Assembly: GCF_002764115.1 (NCBI RefSeq)
Contig: NZ_CP017940.1
Coordinates: forward strand, 3,074,501 to 3,138,500
Source: Phyllobacterium zundukense
GTDB taxonomy: Bacteria > Pseudomonadota > Alphaproteobacteria > Rhizobiales > Rhizobiaceae
Reading direction: 5' to 3'
DNA length: 64,000 bases
Each line of letters opens with the position of its first letter. Within the stretch, counting starts at the first letter, position 1. Shown in pieces: positions 1 to 8,572 of this stretch. A program made the position numbers and the translations under genes. Under the pieces are notes generated by a model, which saw only the letters and a program-made list of their open reading frames with translations, did not search any database and was not told the origin of the DNA.

Positions 1-296
1 ATTGGCGTCAAGGGCATTGGTCGAAATGCGAGGCAGACGCCTACCGCCGGCGCCTCCGTTCTCGCCGCTTCAACCTGCCTCAAGAAGAACAGAGCATCAC
101 TCCCAAGCAGCAAGATATGCCGGGCTGCATCGCGGCTTGCAAGGTCCACGATGACGTCAGCAACCTTGGCGGGGTCACTGACGTCACGGCCGTTGCCTTT
201 TATGATGCCACGGATAGTCCCGACGCCCTGCTCGTATTCAGGCAGCAGGCCATAGACGTTGGCGTCGATTTGCGCCCGGAAATCCGCGTCGGTCGC
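1..296 (-). pseudogene. C-terminal remnant of a short-chain dehydrogenase (SDR)
   Basis: Read on the minus strand, the frame directly behind the kdgF stop codon is open to the window edge. It encodes an SDR-like tail: a stretch like DANVYGLLPEYEQGV, then DPAKVADVIVDLA, then HILLLGSDA, which resembles the substrate-loop and C-terminal end of classical SDRs. There is no start codon, no Rossmann TGxxxGxG motif and no YxxxK site, because the N-terminal part would lie where kdgF now is. I therefore call it a headless fragment left by a deletion or rearrangement next to kdgF. It is seen directly as a reading frame; the family call rests on motif memory only. It may continue beyond position 1. Confidence 0.5.
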
Positions 297-638
297 TCAT
301 CCGTCGAGGAAATCCGAACGATGCGGTGTGAACGTGTCAACCAGGCGGCCTTTTTCCAGCGCCTTGACCCCGTGCTGTGCACCGGAAGGGACAATGAAAC
401 TCCCTCCCTTACCAATAATTGCCGACTTGCCGTCTACCGTCACTTCAAAGCGCCCCTCGGCAACGTAGCTTGCCTGCACGTGCGGGTGTGAATGCATCGC
501 ACCAACTGCGCCTTCCTCGAAGTCGAATTCGACCTGCATCAATTCGTCGGTGTAGACAATCACTCGACGGCGGTTGCCGTTATCGAGAAGAGTCCAGGCT
601 ACTTCATCTGGCTGCGCGAACAATTTGATGTCTGACAT
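297..638 (-). CDS. kdgF: Cupin protein KdgF-like, unsaturated uronate linearising enzyme
   Basis: A 113-residue single-domain cupin. The metal-binding cluster HSHPH followed by Gln lies at residues 49-55 and the second cupin motif ends in PSGAQH (His89). KdgF proteins of this length speed the ring opening of 4,5-unsaturated galacturonate or related uronates to the linear keto form that KduI uses. It is the third gene of a minus-strand kduI-kduD-kdgF operon, 11 bases after kduD, with a good ribosome site (TAGGAG) before its ATG. The context makes KdgF more likely than a generic cupin. It has no signal peptide and should be cytoplasmic. Confidence 0.82.
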   Translation of the reverse strand: MSDIKLFAQPDEVAWTLLDNGNRRRVIVYTDELMQVEFDFEEGAVGAMHSHPHVQASYVAEGRFEVTVDGKSAIIGKGGSFIVPSGAQHGVKALEKGRLVDTFTPHRSDFLDG

Positions 639-649
639 TTTCAGTTCTC

Positions 650-1414
650 CTATCTTGCGAGCCAGCCGCCATCGACCGGAACGACTGCGCCATGCATGTA
701 ATGTGAAGCCTTGGCCAACAAAAATACGGCGGCATCCCCGATGTCCTCAGGATCCCCCCATCGTCCGGCTGGTATTCGGGAAATGATTGCTTCACTGCGG
801 TGAGGATCGTTGCGGAGTGCTTCCGTGTTGGCGCTGACGATATATCCGGGAGCAATCGCATTGACATTGATCCCTTTTGCCGCCCACTCGCACGCGAGCA
901 AACGGGTGATGCCGACCAAGCCTGATTTGGAAGCAGTATATGACGCCACCCGGATGCCGCCCTGAAAACTCAGCATCGAGGCGATATTGACAATCTTGCC
1001 GCGCCTGTCTTCTGCGACGATATTCTTGGCAAGGGCCTGGGACATGAAGAAAACGGAACGCAGGTTGACATCCATGACCTCGTCCCAATCCTCAAGGCTG
1101 AAATCAAGCGCGTCGGCACGCCGGATGATCCCCGCATTGTTGACCAGTCCGTCAATTGCCCCGCATTCCTGCCATATCTCATCGACCACACGGATCGCTT
1201 GTTCCACGTCACTTAGATCGCGAAGAACAGGCGTAAATTTGCCTCCGTTCGTCTCGATCATGCGGGCAGTTTCTGTCATGTCCGATCGCCCGACACCAAC
1301 AACGGATCCCCCTGCACGGGAAACGGACACTGCGATGCCCTGGCCTATCCCCGTATTCGCACCGGTCACCACAATGGTCTTGCCTTCGAGGCTGAACGAA
1401 CTGAGATCCGTCAT
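650..1414 (-). CDS. kduD: 2-dehydro-3-deoxy-D-gluconate 5-dehydrogenase KduD
   Basis: A 254-residue classical SDR. It shows the cofactor motif TGANTGIG (residues 17-24), NNAG (92-95), Ser146 and the YTASK catalytic site (Tyr159, Lys163), and ends in the usual VPVDGGWLAR tail. KduD reduces 2,5-diketo-3-deoxygluconate to 2-keto-3-deoxygluconate with NADH. Its start overlaps the end of kduI by four bases (ATGA), and kdgF follows, so the three are probably co-translated. SDRs are functionally diverse, but the kduI neighbour and the full-length match to the KduD pattern (residues such as GIIRRAD after NNAG) make the call firm. Neither a KDG kinase nor an aldolase is in this window. Confidence 0.9.
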   Translation of the reverse strand: MTDLSSFSLEGKTIVVTGANTGIGQGIAVSVSRAGGSVVGVGRSDMTETARMIETNGGKFTPVLRDLSDVEQAIRVVDEIWQECGAIDGLVNNAGIIRRADALDFSLEDWDEVMDVNLRSVFFMSQALAKNIVAEDRRGKIVNIASMLSFQGGIRVASYTASKSGLVGITRLLACEWAAKGINVNAIAPGYIVSANTEALRNDPHRSEAIISRIPAGRWGDPEDIGDAAVFLLAKASHYMHGAVVPVDGGWLAR

Positions 1415-2256
1415 GCGAGTTCTCCAACTGCAACGGGATCAACATCCGTGTAATCCACATTGTCGCCCGCCATTGCCCAGATAAAGCTATAGTTCGACGT
1501 TCCGGAGCCGGAATGGATCGACCAGCCGGGCGACAAGACTGCCTGTCTGTCGGCGACTATGAGGTGACGGGTTTCCTGGGGCTCGCCCATCAAATGCATC
1601 ACACGCGCATCATCCGCCAGTCCGAAATAAAGATACGCCTCCGACCGGCGGTCGTGCACGTGGGCAGGCATGGTGTTCCAGACGGAACCTTGTGCAAGCG
1701 TGGTCATCCCCACGACCAGCTGACATGTCTTTGCGCCTTCCGGATGGATGAACTGGAAAATAGATCGCTGGTTCGATGTCGCCTGCGAACCCAGATCCAC
1801 CCTTTTCGCATCACTGATACCGATGCATTTTGTTGGATGGGATTGATGGGCTGGCGCACTGATAAGATAGAAGCAGGCCGGCTCTTCCTGCGAGGCAGAT
1901 GCAAAACGCACATCCATGGCCCCCATTCCGACATAGATCATGTCCCGGTGACCGAGTTCGAAGCGCTGCCCGTCGACGGTGACAAAACCGCCCTTGCCGA
2001 TATTCACGACGATCAGTTCCCGCCGATCCAGAAAGTTCGCTGTTCCTGTCGGCTTGATGGTTTCGAGCTTCAGTTCTTGCGAGACAGGATTTGCACCACC
2101 GATAATCATCCGATCATAATGCGAATAGGTCAGATTTATCTGATCGGGACTGAAAAGGTCCGTCACAAGAAAATTGGCACGAAGATCACTTGTCCCGAAT
2201 TTCGACGCTTCCGCTGGTGATACCGCAAAGCGCGACGTAAAAGACGTTTCAGTCAT
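1411..2256 (-). CDS. kduI: 5-dehydro-4-deoxy-D-glucuronate isomerase KduI
   Basis: A 281-residue bicupin enzyme that isomerises 5-keto-4-deoxyuronate to 2,5-diketo-3-deoxygluconate, the step before KduD. The zinc site is visible as His199, His201, Glu206 and His248, with the same spacing (2, 5, 42) as the known site in the E. coli enzyme. Length fits the family. The ATG is preceded by GGAAGGAAAG. It is the first gene of the minus-strand operon and is divergent from the ABC importer operon; the 329-base gap between them holds the control region for both. Confidence 0.95.
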   Translation of the reverse strand: MTETSFTSRFAVSPAEASKFGTSDLRANFLVTDLFSPDQINLTYSHYDRMIIGGANPVSQELKLETIKPTGTANFLDRRELIVVNIGKGGFVTVDGQRFELGHRDMIYVGMGAMDVRFASASQEEPACFYLISAPAHQSHPTKCIGISDAKRVDLGSQATSNQRSIFQFIHPEGAKTCQLVVGMTTLAQGSVWNTMPAHVHDRRSEAYLYFGLADDARVMHLMGEPQETRHLIVADRQAVLSPGWSIHSGSGTSNYSFIWAMAGDNVDYTDVDPVAVGELA

Positions 2257-2585
2257 ACTATCTTTCCTTCCATAGAGGTCATATTGCTCCGATTAGACTT
2301 ATGATTAGCCAGCCACAGCGATAAGCGCGAGATCGAATCATTGCCATTGCATACATCGCTCTGTGAGATGGTCCTTGGCTCGATTATTGATGCAAGATAC
2401 TGATATATATATACATAATAATCACCAACCATTTCAAAACGAACCGCGCCCATCGCATACAGCGCCAATTCATTTGACACCACTTGTAAGATGTCATATG
2501 TTTGAAATCAAGTTGCAGGAGGCAACTTTTAAATCATTCACGATACGCGCCACATTTTTCGGCGGCGGGAGGAGGATCCCCACTT
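2257..2585. promoter_or_regulatory. Divergent control region between kduI and the ABC importer operon
   Basis: A 329-base AT-richer gap between two divergent operons. For the plus-strand operon there is a good sigma70-like promoter, TTGACA at 2474-2479 and TATGTT at 2497-2502 with 17 bases between. A box TTGTAAGAT (2484-2492) lies inside the spacer and resembles the TTGTATGAT boxes upstream of the enolase/kdgD operon, so it may be an operator of the GntR protein encoded in this island. Just downstream sits a perfect 7-base-pair hairpin (2510-2528). I see no gene here: the in-frame ATG at 2502 overlaps the -10 box and would spoil the signal peptide of the binding protein. Confidence 0.55.
2510..2528 (+). 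other. Leader hairpin with AGGAG in the loop
   Basis: Perfect inverted repeat AAGTTGC / GCAACTT around the loop AGGAG, followed by TTTAAAT. It lies just after the predicted promoter and 58 bases before the binding-protein start. It could be a weak attenuator or a transcript-stabilising 5' hairpin; the function is inference. Confidence 0.4.
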
Positions 2586-4190
2586 ATGAATGTCCTTACA
2601 AAGGCTGTAGCGGCCGCAATGCTTGGTACAATTCCGTTTGCAACGCTGGCACTTGCGGAGACGCCGCCGAACCAGCTTGTGGTTGGCTTCTCGATGTCGA
2701 ATATCCTGACGCTTGATCCAGCAGCGATCACTGGCAAGGAGACTGTTCAAGTTCTCGCCAACATCTATGAGGGTTTGGTATCGCTTGACCCGGTCAACCG
2801 TTCGCAGGCCAATCCTCAACTGGCCGAAAGCTGGGCAATAAGCGAGGACAGTAAATCAATAACCTTCAAAATGCGCTCCGGTGCGAAATTTGCCTCGGGG
2901 AATCCCGTAACCGCCGAGGACGTTGTGTGGTCGTTCAAGCGCTTGATGAAACTTAATCTTGCCCAGGCTTCCTTCCTGAAGACCCATGGATTCTCGGCTG
3001 CCAATGCCGACGCAAGCTTTGCCGCCCCCGATCCCTCGACGGTTGTGATTACGCTTCCCAAGAAGGTAGATCCGCAAATCATCGTCTTGACCCTTGGTAT
3101 TGTTGGACCGGGCTCTGTCCTCGACAGCAAGACAGTCATGGCAAACGAAGCGAATGGCGACATGGGGGGTGCCTGGCTTACAACGCATTCAGCCGGCTCC
3201 GGACCGTTCGTGTTGCAGGAATGGAAGTCCAACGAGCGGGTGCTGTTGAGCCGCAATGACAATCATTGGGGCAAGGAGGCAGCCATGCGCCGCATCATCA
3301 TGCGGCACCTCCCCGAATCGCAAAGCCAGCGGCTCATGCTGGAAAAGGGCGACATCGATGTCGCTTTTTCGATGTCCGCGGCAGATTTGACCGCATTGCA
3401 GTCCAACAAGGACGTTGTGGTGCAGACAATCGGGGGCAGTGGCTTCTATTACCTCGCGGTGTCGATGAAGGATGAAAAATTCAACAAGCCGAAGGTGCGC
3501 GAGGCGCTGCGCTATCTCATCGATTATGAGGGCTTGAACGCGACTGTTCTCCCCTTCTTTGGCAAGCCGCACGACCGCCCCATTCAGACAGGCCTTCTCG
3601 GGGCTCTTCCCGACGCCGGCTACAAACTCAACGTCGAGAAGGCAAAGGCCCTGTTGGCTGAAGCGGGATATCCCGAAGGCTTCTCCACGACACTGCGTGC
3701 CCTATCCGATGCACCGTTCCTCAATCTTGCGACCGCCATTCAGGCAAGCCTCGCTCAGGGCGGCATCAAGGCCGAAGTCATCACGGGGTCTGGAGATCAG
3801 ATTTACGGCGCAATGCGTGAACGAAAGTTTGAGCTGCTCGTGGGCCGCGGCGGCGGCGGTCAGCTACCGCATCCCGACTCCAATCTGCGCGCCATCGCCT
3901 ATAATCCCAACAATGCGGACGATGCAAAACTAACGAATTTTCAGGGCTGGCGAACATCATTTTACGATGAGAAGCTGAACAAGATGATTGATGACGCTCT
4001 GATCGAGACCGACACCAAACGCCAGGTGACGAGGTATGGTGAAATCCAGACCTATTATGCGGATATGGTGCCGTCCATCCAGCCCTTCTCCGAAGTCGTC
4101 GACTCCGTAGCGTCACGCGCGGATGTCAAGGGACTGGCTCTCAATCCGTCCTGGTCTACCGACCTCAGCACCATAACCAAGGCGCGCTGA
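2586..4190 (+). CDS. ABC transporter substrate-binding protein, family 5 (peptide/oligosaccharide type)
   Basis: A 534-residue periplasmic binding protein of the DppA/OppA (SBP_bac_5) family. I start it at the ATG at 2586, after the strong ribosome site GGGAGGAGGA; this gives a clean signal peptide (about residues 1-24, cut after LALA), whereas the upstream in-frame ATG does not. Family-typical pieces are YEGLV near residue 60, PQLAESW near 80, FKMRSGAKFASG near 100 and DIDVAFSM in the second lobe. It is the first gene of a five-gene importer operon divergent from kduI-kduD-kdgF, so I infer that the ligand is an oligo-uronide or uronate conjugate rather than a peptide. The family also binds peptides, nickel and glutathione, so the ligand is unproven. 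Confidence 0.88.
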   Translation: MNVLTKAVAAAMLGTIPFATLALAETPPNQLVVGFSMSNILTLDPAAITGKETVQVLANIYEGLVSLDPVNRSQANPQLAESWAISEDSKSITFKMRSGAKFASGNPVTAEDVVWSFKRLMKLNLAQASFLKTHGFSAANADASFAAPDPSTVVITLPKKVDPQIIVLTLGIVGPGSVLDSKTVMANEANGDMGGAWLTTHSAGSGPFVLQEWKSNERVLLSRNDNHWGKEAAMRRIIMRHLPESQSQRLMLEKGDIDVAFSMSAADLTALQSNKDVVVQTIGGSGFYYLAVSMKDEKFNKPKVREALRYLIDYEGLNATVLPFFGKPHDRPIQTGLLGALPDAGYKLNVEKAKALLAEAGYPEGFSTTLRALSDAPFLNLATAIQASLAQGGIKAEVITGSGDQIYGAMRERKFELLVGRGGGGQLPHPDSNLRAIAYNPNNADDAKLTNFQGWRTSFYDEKLNKMIDDALIETDTKRQVTRYGEIQTYYADMVPSIQPFSEVVDSVASRADVKGLALNPSWSTDLSTITKAR

Positions 4191-4267
4191 ATTCCATCAT
4201 CGGCCGCTGCCGCGCCAAAACCAGGGCGTGACAGCGGCCGTAAAAATAGAACGCAAGAGACATTCAT

Positions 4268-5284
4268 ATGACTCACGAACGTGTTTACGCAGGGATACGC
4301 CAAGGTGCCACGATTTTGGTGACGCTGTTTGGGCTTCTTGTGCTTACCTTCTGTATTGGCCGACTGATGCCGGTCGATCCGGTTCGTGCGATTATTGGCG
4401 AGGAAGCAGACGCAGCGACTTATCGCATGGTGGCCGAACGTCTCGGTATGGATAGACCAGTTTACGAACAGTTCTTGCGCTATCTCGGCGATATCCTGAC
4501 CGGCAATTTCGGCGTGTCCATCCGCACGGGCCAATCCGTCATCAATGACATTGCACACGTCATGCCCGCCACCATCGAACTGGCCACATTCGCGATTATC
4601 TGTGGTGCCGGTCTTGGAATACCGCTTGGAATACTCGCGGCCGTACGCCGTAATCGCCTGACGGACCATGTCATTCGTGTCGTGACCCTGCTCGGCCATT
4701 CGATGCCCATTTTCTGGATAGGCATGATAGGCCTCATCGTCTTCTATGCGACGCTCGGCCTCGTGGGTGGTGGCGGACGTATGTCAGACTACAATATCGG
4801 GCTGGCCCCGGAGACGACCGGGTTCCTGTTGATTGACGCTGCATTGGCCGGGGACTGGGAAGTTTTCCATGATGCGGTCAATCATCTTGTTCTGCCGGCA
4901 AGCATACTGGGCTACTCGTCAATGGCATACATCACCCGCATGACGCGCAGCTTCATGCTGGATCAATTGAACCAGGAGTATGTAGTCACCGCAAGGGTCA
5001 AGGGCCTCTCCAACAGCCGGACCATCTGGTACCACGCATTCGCCAACATCCGCGTACAGCTCGTGACGATCGTAGCTCTGGCCTATGGAAGCCTGCTCGA
5101 GGGCGCCGTGCTGATTGAGACCGTGTTCTCCTGGCCCGGTTTCGGACAATACATGACGAACAATATGCTGGTCGGTGACATGAACGCTGTCATGACCTGC
5201 GTGCTCATTGTCGGCATCATTTTCATCTGCCTGAATTTGCTTTCCGATGTCCTTTACAAAGTGTTCGATCCGAGGACGCGATGA
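4268..5284 (+). CDS. ABC transporter permease, DppB type
   Basis: A 338-residue integral membrane permease of the DppB/OppB family, with the first membrane segment near residues 15-35, a periplasmic loop, and further segments after about residue 100. The cytoplasmic coupling loop is visible as EYVVTARVKGLSNSRTIW near residue 240. It is the first permease of the importer and pairs with the DppC-type permease, whose ATG overlaps its stop (ATGA at 5281-5284). Spacing after the binding protein is 77 bases. Confidence 0.9.
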   Translation: MTHERVYAGIRQGATILVTLFGLLVLTFCIGRLMPVDPVRAIIGEEADAATYRMVAERLGMDRPVYEQFLRYLGDILTGNFGVSIRTGQSVINDIAHVMPATIELATFAIICGAGLGIPLGILAAVRRNRLTDHVIRVVTLLGHSMPIFWIGMIGLIVFYATLGLVGGGGRMSDYNIGLAPETTGFLLIDAALAGDWEVFHDAVNHLVLPASILGYSSMAYITRMTRSFMLDQLNQEYVVTARVKGLSNSRTIWYHAFANIRVQLVTIVALAYGSLLEGAVLIETVFSWPGFGQYMTNNMLVGDMNAVMTCVLIVGIIFICLNLLSDVLYKVFDPRTR

Positions 5285-6189
5285 CAACCAAAAGCCTGTA
5301 CAATACCAAAGCCATGCCAACCGTAGGTATTTCCGCGCGGTTTTCTGGACCGCTGAAAGCATTGGGCGCCGTTTTCAAACGGTTATCAAACGACGTCTCG
5401 TCCTGCTTCGGCCTCGTTGTCATCACCATATTGGTGCTTAGCGCGATCTTCGCCCCATGGATTGCAACCCACGATCCAAATCTCGTCAATCTGCCCAATG
5501 CGCTTCGGCCCCCGGATGCCCTGAACTGGTTCGGCACTGACGAGCTTGGGCGCGACATCTTCAGCCGCATCATTCACGGTACCAGAATAACGCTGTCGAT
5601 CATCACCCTCGTTTCGATTGTTGTTGGACCCGTCGGTCTTTTGGTTGGCACGACCGCAGGTTATTTCGGCGGCTGGTGCGACACAGTCATGATGCGGATA
5701 ACAGATATATTTCTGTCATTCCCCGGGCTGATCCTGTCACTCGCTTTCGTTGCAGCATTGGGTGCAGGGCTCGAAAACGCGATTATCGCAATTGCATTGA
5801 CTTCCTGGCCGCCGATTGCCCGCCTGGCGCGAGCGGAGACGCTTACATTCCGGTCCGCCGACTATATTTCGGCCTCGCGCATGCAAGGCGCTTCATCGAT
5901 CCGCATTATCGTGAAATCGATCATGCCGATGTGCCTCCCGTCAGTGCTTGTGCGAATAACTCTGAGTATGGCAACCGTTATTCTGACCGCGGCCGGTCTC
6001 GGCTTTCTTGGTCTCGGCGCTCAGCCGCCATTGCCCGAATGGGGGGCGATGATTGCGACAGGACGCCGGTACATGCTTGACAGCTGGTGGCTGGTGGCAT
6101 TTCCGGGCATGGCCATATTGCTCGTAAGTCTTGCCTTCAATTTACTGGGTGACGGGTTGCGCGATGCCCTCGACCCCAAGCAGCGTTGA
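5281..6189 (+). CDS. ABC transporter permease, DppC type
   Basis: A 302-residue permease of the DppC/OppC family. It has an N-terminal cytosolic stretch of about 40 residues, a first membrane segment, the family-typical HPFGTDELGRD-like motif (here NWFGTDELGRDIFSR near residue 85), and later membrane segments around the coupling loop SADYISASRMQGASS. It overlaps the preceding permease by four bases and is followed by the first ATPase gene after ten bases. It completes the membrane channel of the importer. Confidence 0.9.
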   Translation: MTTKSLYNTKAMPTVGISARFSGPLKALGAVFKRLSNDVSSCFGLVVITILVLSAIFAPWIATHDPNLVNLPNALRPPDALNWFGTDELGRDIFSRIIHGTRITLSIITLVSIVVGPVGLLVGTTAGYFGGWCDTVMMRITDIFLSFPGLILSLAFVAALGAGLENAIIAIALTSWPPIARLARAETLTFRSADYISASRMQGASSIRIIVKSIMPMCLPSVLVRITLSMATVILTAAGLGFLGLGAQPPLPEWGAMIATGRRYMLDSWWLVAFPGMAILLVSLAFNLLGDGLRDALDPKQR

Positions 6190-6199
6190 GGAGAAGTCC

Positions 6200-7060
6200 A
6201 TGACTGATACGGATCAGCTGCTTGACGTTTCCAACCTTTGCGTGAGTTACCGCAAGGACAAGGGATACTCTGATGCGGTGCGGGGGGTGTCTTTTACCCT
6301 CGGCCGCGAAAGGCTGGGTATCGTTGGTGAATCCGGTTCCGGCAAATCGACGATCGGCCGGGCATTGCTGAAGCTGCTACCCTCTGCCCGGATCACCGCA
6401 GACAGACTTCAGTTTCAGGGCACCGACCTCGTGAAAGCCGGCGAACGCGAGATGCTGACGATCCGCGGGCGTCGCATCTCGATGATCCTGCAGGATCCCA
6501 AGTTTTCGCTCAATCCCGTGCACCGAGTGGGCAATCAGATCGCAGAGGCATACCGCGTTCACACGCGTGCCTCAAACCAGCAGGCCCGGCAGAAGACGTT
6601 GGAAATGCTGGAAGCAGTTCAAATCAGGGATCCGGAACGGGTATACGATCTCTACCCGCACGAAGTATCCGGTGGCATGGGGCAGCGCATCATGATCGCA
6701 ATGATGCTGATACCCGAACCGCAACTGATCATCGCCGATGAGCCGACTTCAGCGCTTGACGTGACCGTTCGCATGCAGGTCCTCAATATTCTCAATGAGC
6801 TTGTGACAAGAAAGGGCATCGGGCTGATCATGATCAGCCATGATCTCAACCTCGTGCGCAACTTCTGCGACCGGGTTCTGATCATGCGGTCCGGCGAGGT
6901 TGTGGAATCGTGCGCGGCGCGGGATCTCATGCAGGCTTCCCACCCATACACACGGGGACTGCTCGCCGCGCAGCCACATATTGGCGGAAGCCGAAGCCCC
7001 CTGCCCGTCCTCAGTCGTGAGATTGGTCTTGCAAAAATTGCAGCGGAGGAAACGCGATGA
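6200..7060 (+). CDS. ABC transporter ATP-binding protein, DppD type
   Basis: A 286-residue ATPase. Walker A is GESGSGKST (residues 43-51), the signature is VSGGMGQR, Walker B is LIIADEP with TSALD, and the C-terminal peptide-transporter motif HPYTRGLL is present. I start it at the ATG at 6200, after GAGGAGAAG; an earlier in-frame ATG at 6131 would overlap the permease by 59 bases. It ends with ATGA shared with the next ATPase gene. With that partner it should form the heterodimeric motor of the importer. Confidence 0.9.
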   Translation: MTDTDQLLDVSNLCVSYRKDKGYSDAVRGVSFTLGRERLGIVGESGSGKSTIGRALLKLLPSARITADRLQFQGTDLVKAGEREMLTIRGRRISMILQDPKFSLNPVHRVGNQIAEAYRVHTRASNQQARQKTLEMLEAVQIRDPERVYDLYPHEVSGGMGQRIMIAMMLIPEPQLIIADEPTSALDVTVRMQVLNILNELVTRKGIGLIMISHDLNLVRNFCDRVLIMRSGEVVESCAARDLMQASHPYTRGLLAAQPHIGGSRSPLPVLSREIGLAKIAAEETR

Positions 7061-7815
7061 GCGATGTAACCATCAAAGGACTTACGATCGATCTTGGAAC
7101 CGGAACTGCCCAGAAGAAGATTCTCAATGATGTCAGCTTCGCCGTTGCGTCCGGTGAGTCATTCGGTCTGGTGGGCGAATCCGGCTCGGGAAAGTCAACA
7201 ATCTTGCGCTGCATTGCCCGCTTGCTGACATTTTGGTCGGGTCAGATCGCCATTGCCGGGCGACCAATCGCAGAGATACCCGGCGCTGACTATTGTCGTG
7301 TTGTCCAAATGGTCTTTCAGGATCCATACGGATCGCTCCACCCTCGCCAATCCATCAAGACCGCACTTCATGAACCGCTGCGTATCCACAGGCTTGATCG
7401 TCAGCAAGAACGCATGGAGAAGGCGCTCCTTGACGTCGGTCTGAATTCTTCATTCCTGACGCGCTATCCGCACGAACTTTCGGGCGGGCAAAGACAACGC
7501 GTGGCGATTGCCAGAGCGCTGATTTTGGAACCCAGCGTCTTGCTCCTCGATGAACCAACGTCGGCGTTGGACGTGTCTGTGCAGGCAGAAGTACTCAATC
7601 TGCTCAACGAGATCAGGCTCGCAAGAAAATTGACCTATTTGTTCGTGTCTCACGATCTGGCTGTGATCGATTACATGTGTGAGCGACTTGCCGTGATGCA
7701 GTCGGGCAGCATTGTCGAAATCATGAATCGCACAGAACTTAGTGAAGGTCGTGCAAAACATCCCTATGCGCGTGAACTGATCAACGCGAGCATTGAGTAT
7801 GATCGAGTAGCGTGA
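7057..7815 (+). CDS. ABC transporter ATP-binding protein, DppF type
   Basis: A 252-residue ATPase with Walker A GESGSGKST (residues 40-48), FQDPYGSLHPRQ in the Q-loop region, signature LSGGQRQR, Walker B VLLLDEPTSALD and a short C-terminal HPYARELI motif. It is somewhat shorter than typical DppF proteins (about 320), having less C-terminal extension. Its start overlaps the DppD-type gene by four bases. It is the last transporter gene; the GntR regulator follows within 43 bases, which ties the regulator to the transporter operon. Confidence 0.9.
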   Translation: MSDVTIKGLTIDLGTGTAQKKILNDVSFAVASGESFGLVGESGSGKSTILRCIARLLTFWSGQIAIAGRPIAEIPGADYCRVVQMVFQDPYGSLHPRQSIKTALHEPLRIHRLDRQQERMEKALLDVGLNSSFLTRYPHELSGGQRQRVAIARALILEPSVLLLDEPTSALDVSVQAEVLNLLNEIRLARKLTYLFVSHDLAVIDYMCERLAVMQSGSIVEIMNRTELSEGRAKHPYARELINASIEYDRVA

Positions 7816-7858
7816 GTAAAGCATCCGATACAGCTGTGGCTTGTCCAATGAGGATCGA

Positions 7859-8572
7859 ATGAACACAAGAAGGCGAGAGACACTCACCGCACAATTGGTC
7901 CGGCAAGTAACAGACCGGATCAAGTCAGGCGAATTTCCTCGAGGTGCAAGACTTCCGACCGAGAAGGAGATGATCGACGAATTCGGCGTCAGCCGCACGG
8001 TCGTTCGCGAAGCTATCGCCAACCTTCGCGCTGGCGGCATGGTCTCGACACAACAGGGTGTGGGCGCCTTCGTCGTGCAGAATACGGCCTTGCCGGCCTT
8101 CCGCATCGCGGAGGAGGATCTCTCGGTACTTGAACAGGTCGTCAAAGGGCTGGAACTTCGAATTGCAGTGGAGTCAGAAGCAGCGGCGCTCGCCGCCCAG
8201 CGCCGCAGTGAAAGTGACATTCTTGCAATCGAGTCCGCTTGCGACACCATGGCAGACGCTATCAAGACTGGCAGCGACAGCATTGAAGCAGACCTGAATT
8301 TTCACCGTGCAATCGCCCGTGCAAGCCAGAACGATCACTTTCTGAAGATCTTCAACTACCTCGGTGAAGTTTTAATTCCCAGAGCACGGTTGCAGACCCA
8401 TCGTTTCGAAGAGTTTACACTCTCGGAATATCTGGAGCGCATCAACTCCGAGCACCGTCAGGTTCTCTTTGCCATCCGCCGGGGCGATACAGATGGCGCC
8501 CGCGCAACAATGCGGATGCATTTGAGCGGTAGCCGCGATCGGCTCCAACAGACCATACCCGAACGGAGATGA
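7859..8572 (+). CDS. GntR family transcriptional regulator, FCD (FadR-type) subfamily
   Basis: About 237 residues. The N-terminal winged helix covers roughly residues 8-75, with the GntR pattern PRGARLPTEKEM and VSRTVVREAIANLRAGG. The C-terminal all-helical FCD domain shows DLNFHRAIARAS, EHRQVLFAI and MRMHL, the Asp/His residues that bind a metal and a carboxylate ligand in this family. I prefer the ATG at 7859 (GAGGA just upstream); a TTG at 7841 is an alternative. It sits inside the importer operon and overlaps the hydrolase gene by four bases, so it is the obvious candidate regulator of the uronate island. FCD members commonly sense sugar acids; the ligand is not known. Confidence 0.88.
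   Translation: MNTRRRETLTAQLVRQVTDRIKSGEFPRGARLPTEKEMIDEFGVSRTVVREAIANLRAGGMVSTQQGVGAFVVQNTALPAFRIAEEDLSVLEQVVKGLELRIAVESEAAALAAQRRSESDILAIESACDTMADAIKTGSDSIEADLNFHRAIARASQNDHFLKIFNYLGEVLIPRARLQTHRFEEFTLSEYLERINSEHRQVLFAIRRGDTDGARATMRMHLSGSRDRLQQTIPERR

Noticed and set aside
2502..2585. Upstream in-frame ATG extending the first binding protein by 28 residues
   Set aside because: It overlaps the -10 box of the predicted promoter and would put a polar stretch before the signal peptide; the ATG at 2586 has a strong ribosome site.
4268..7815. Dipeptide importer as the role of the first ABC operon
   Set aside because: Not excluded by sequence, but its position between uronate genes and the GntR gene makes a uronate-type ligand more likely; I therefore left the gene symbols empty.
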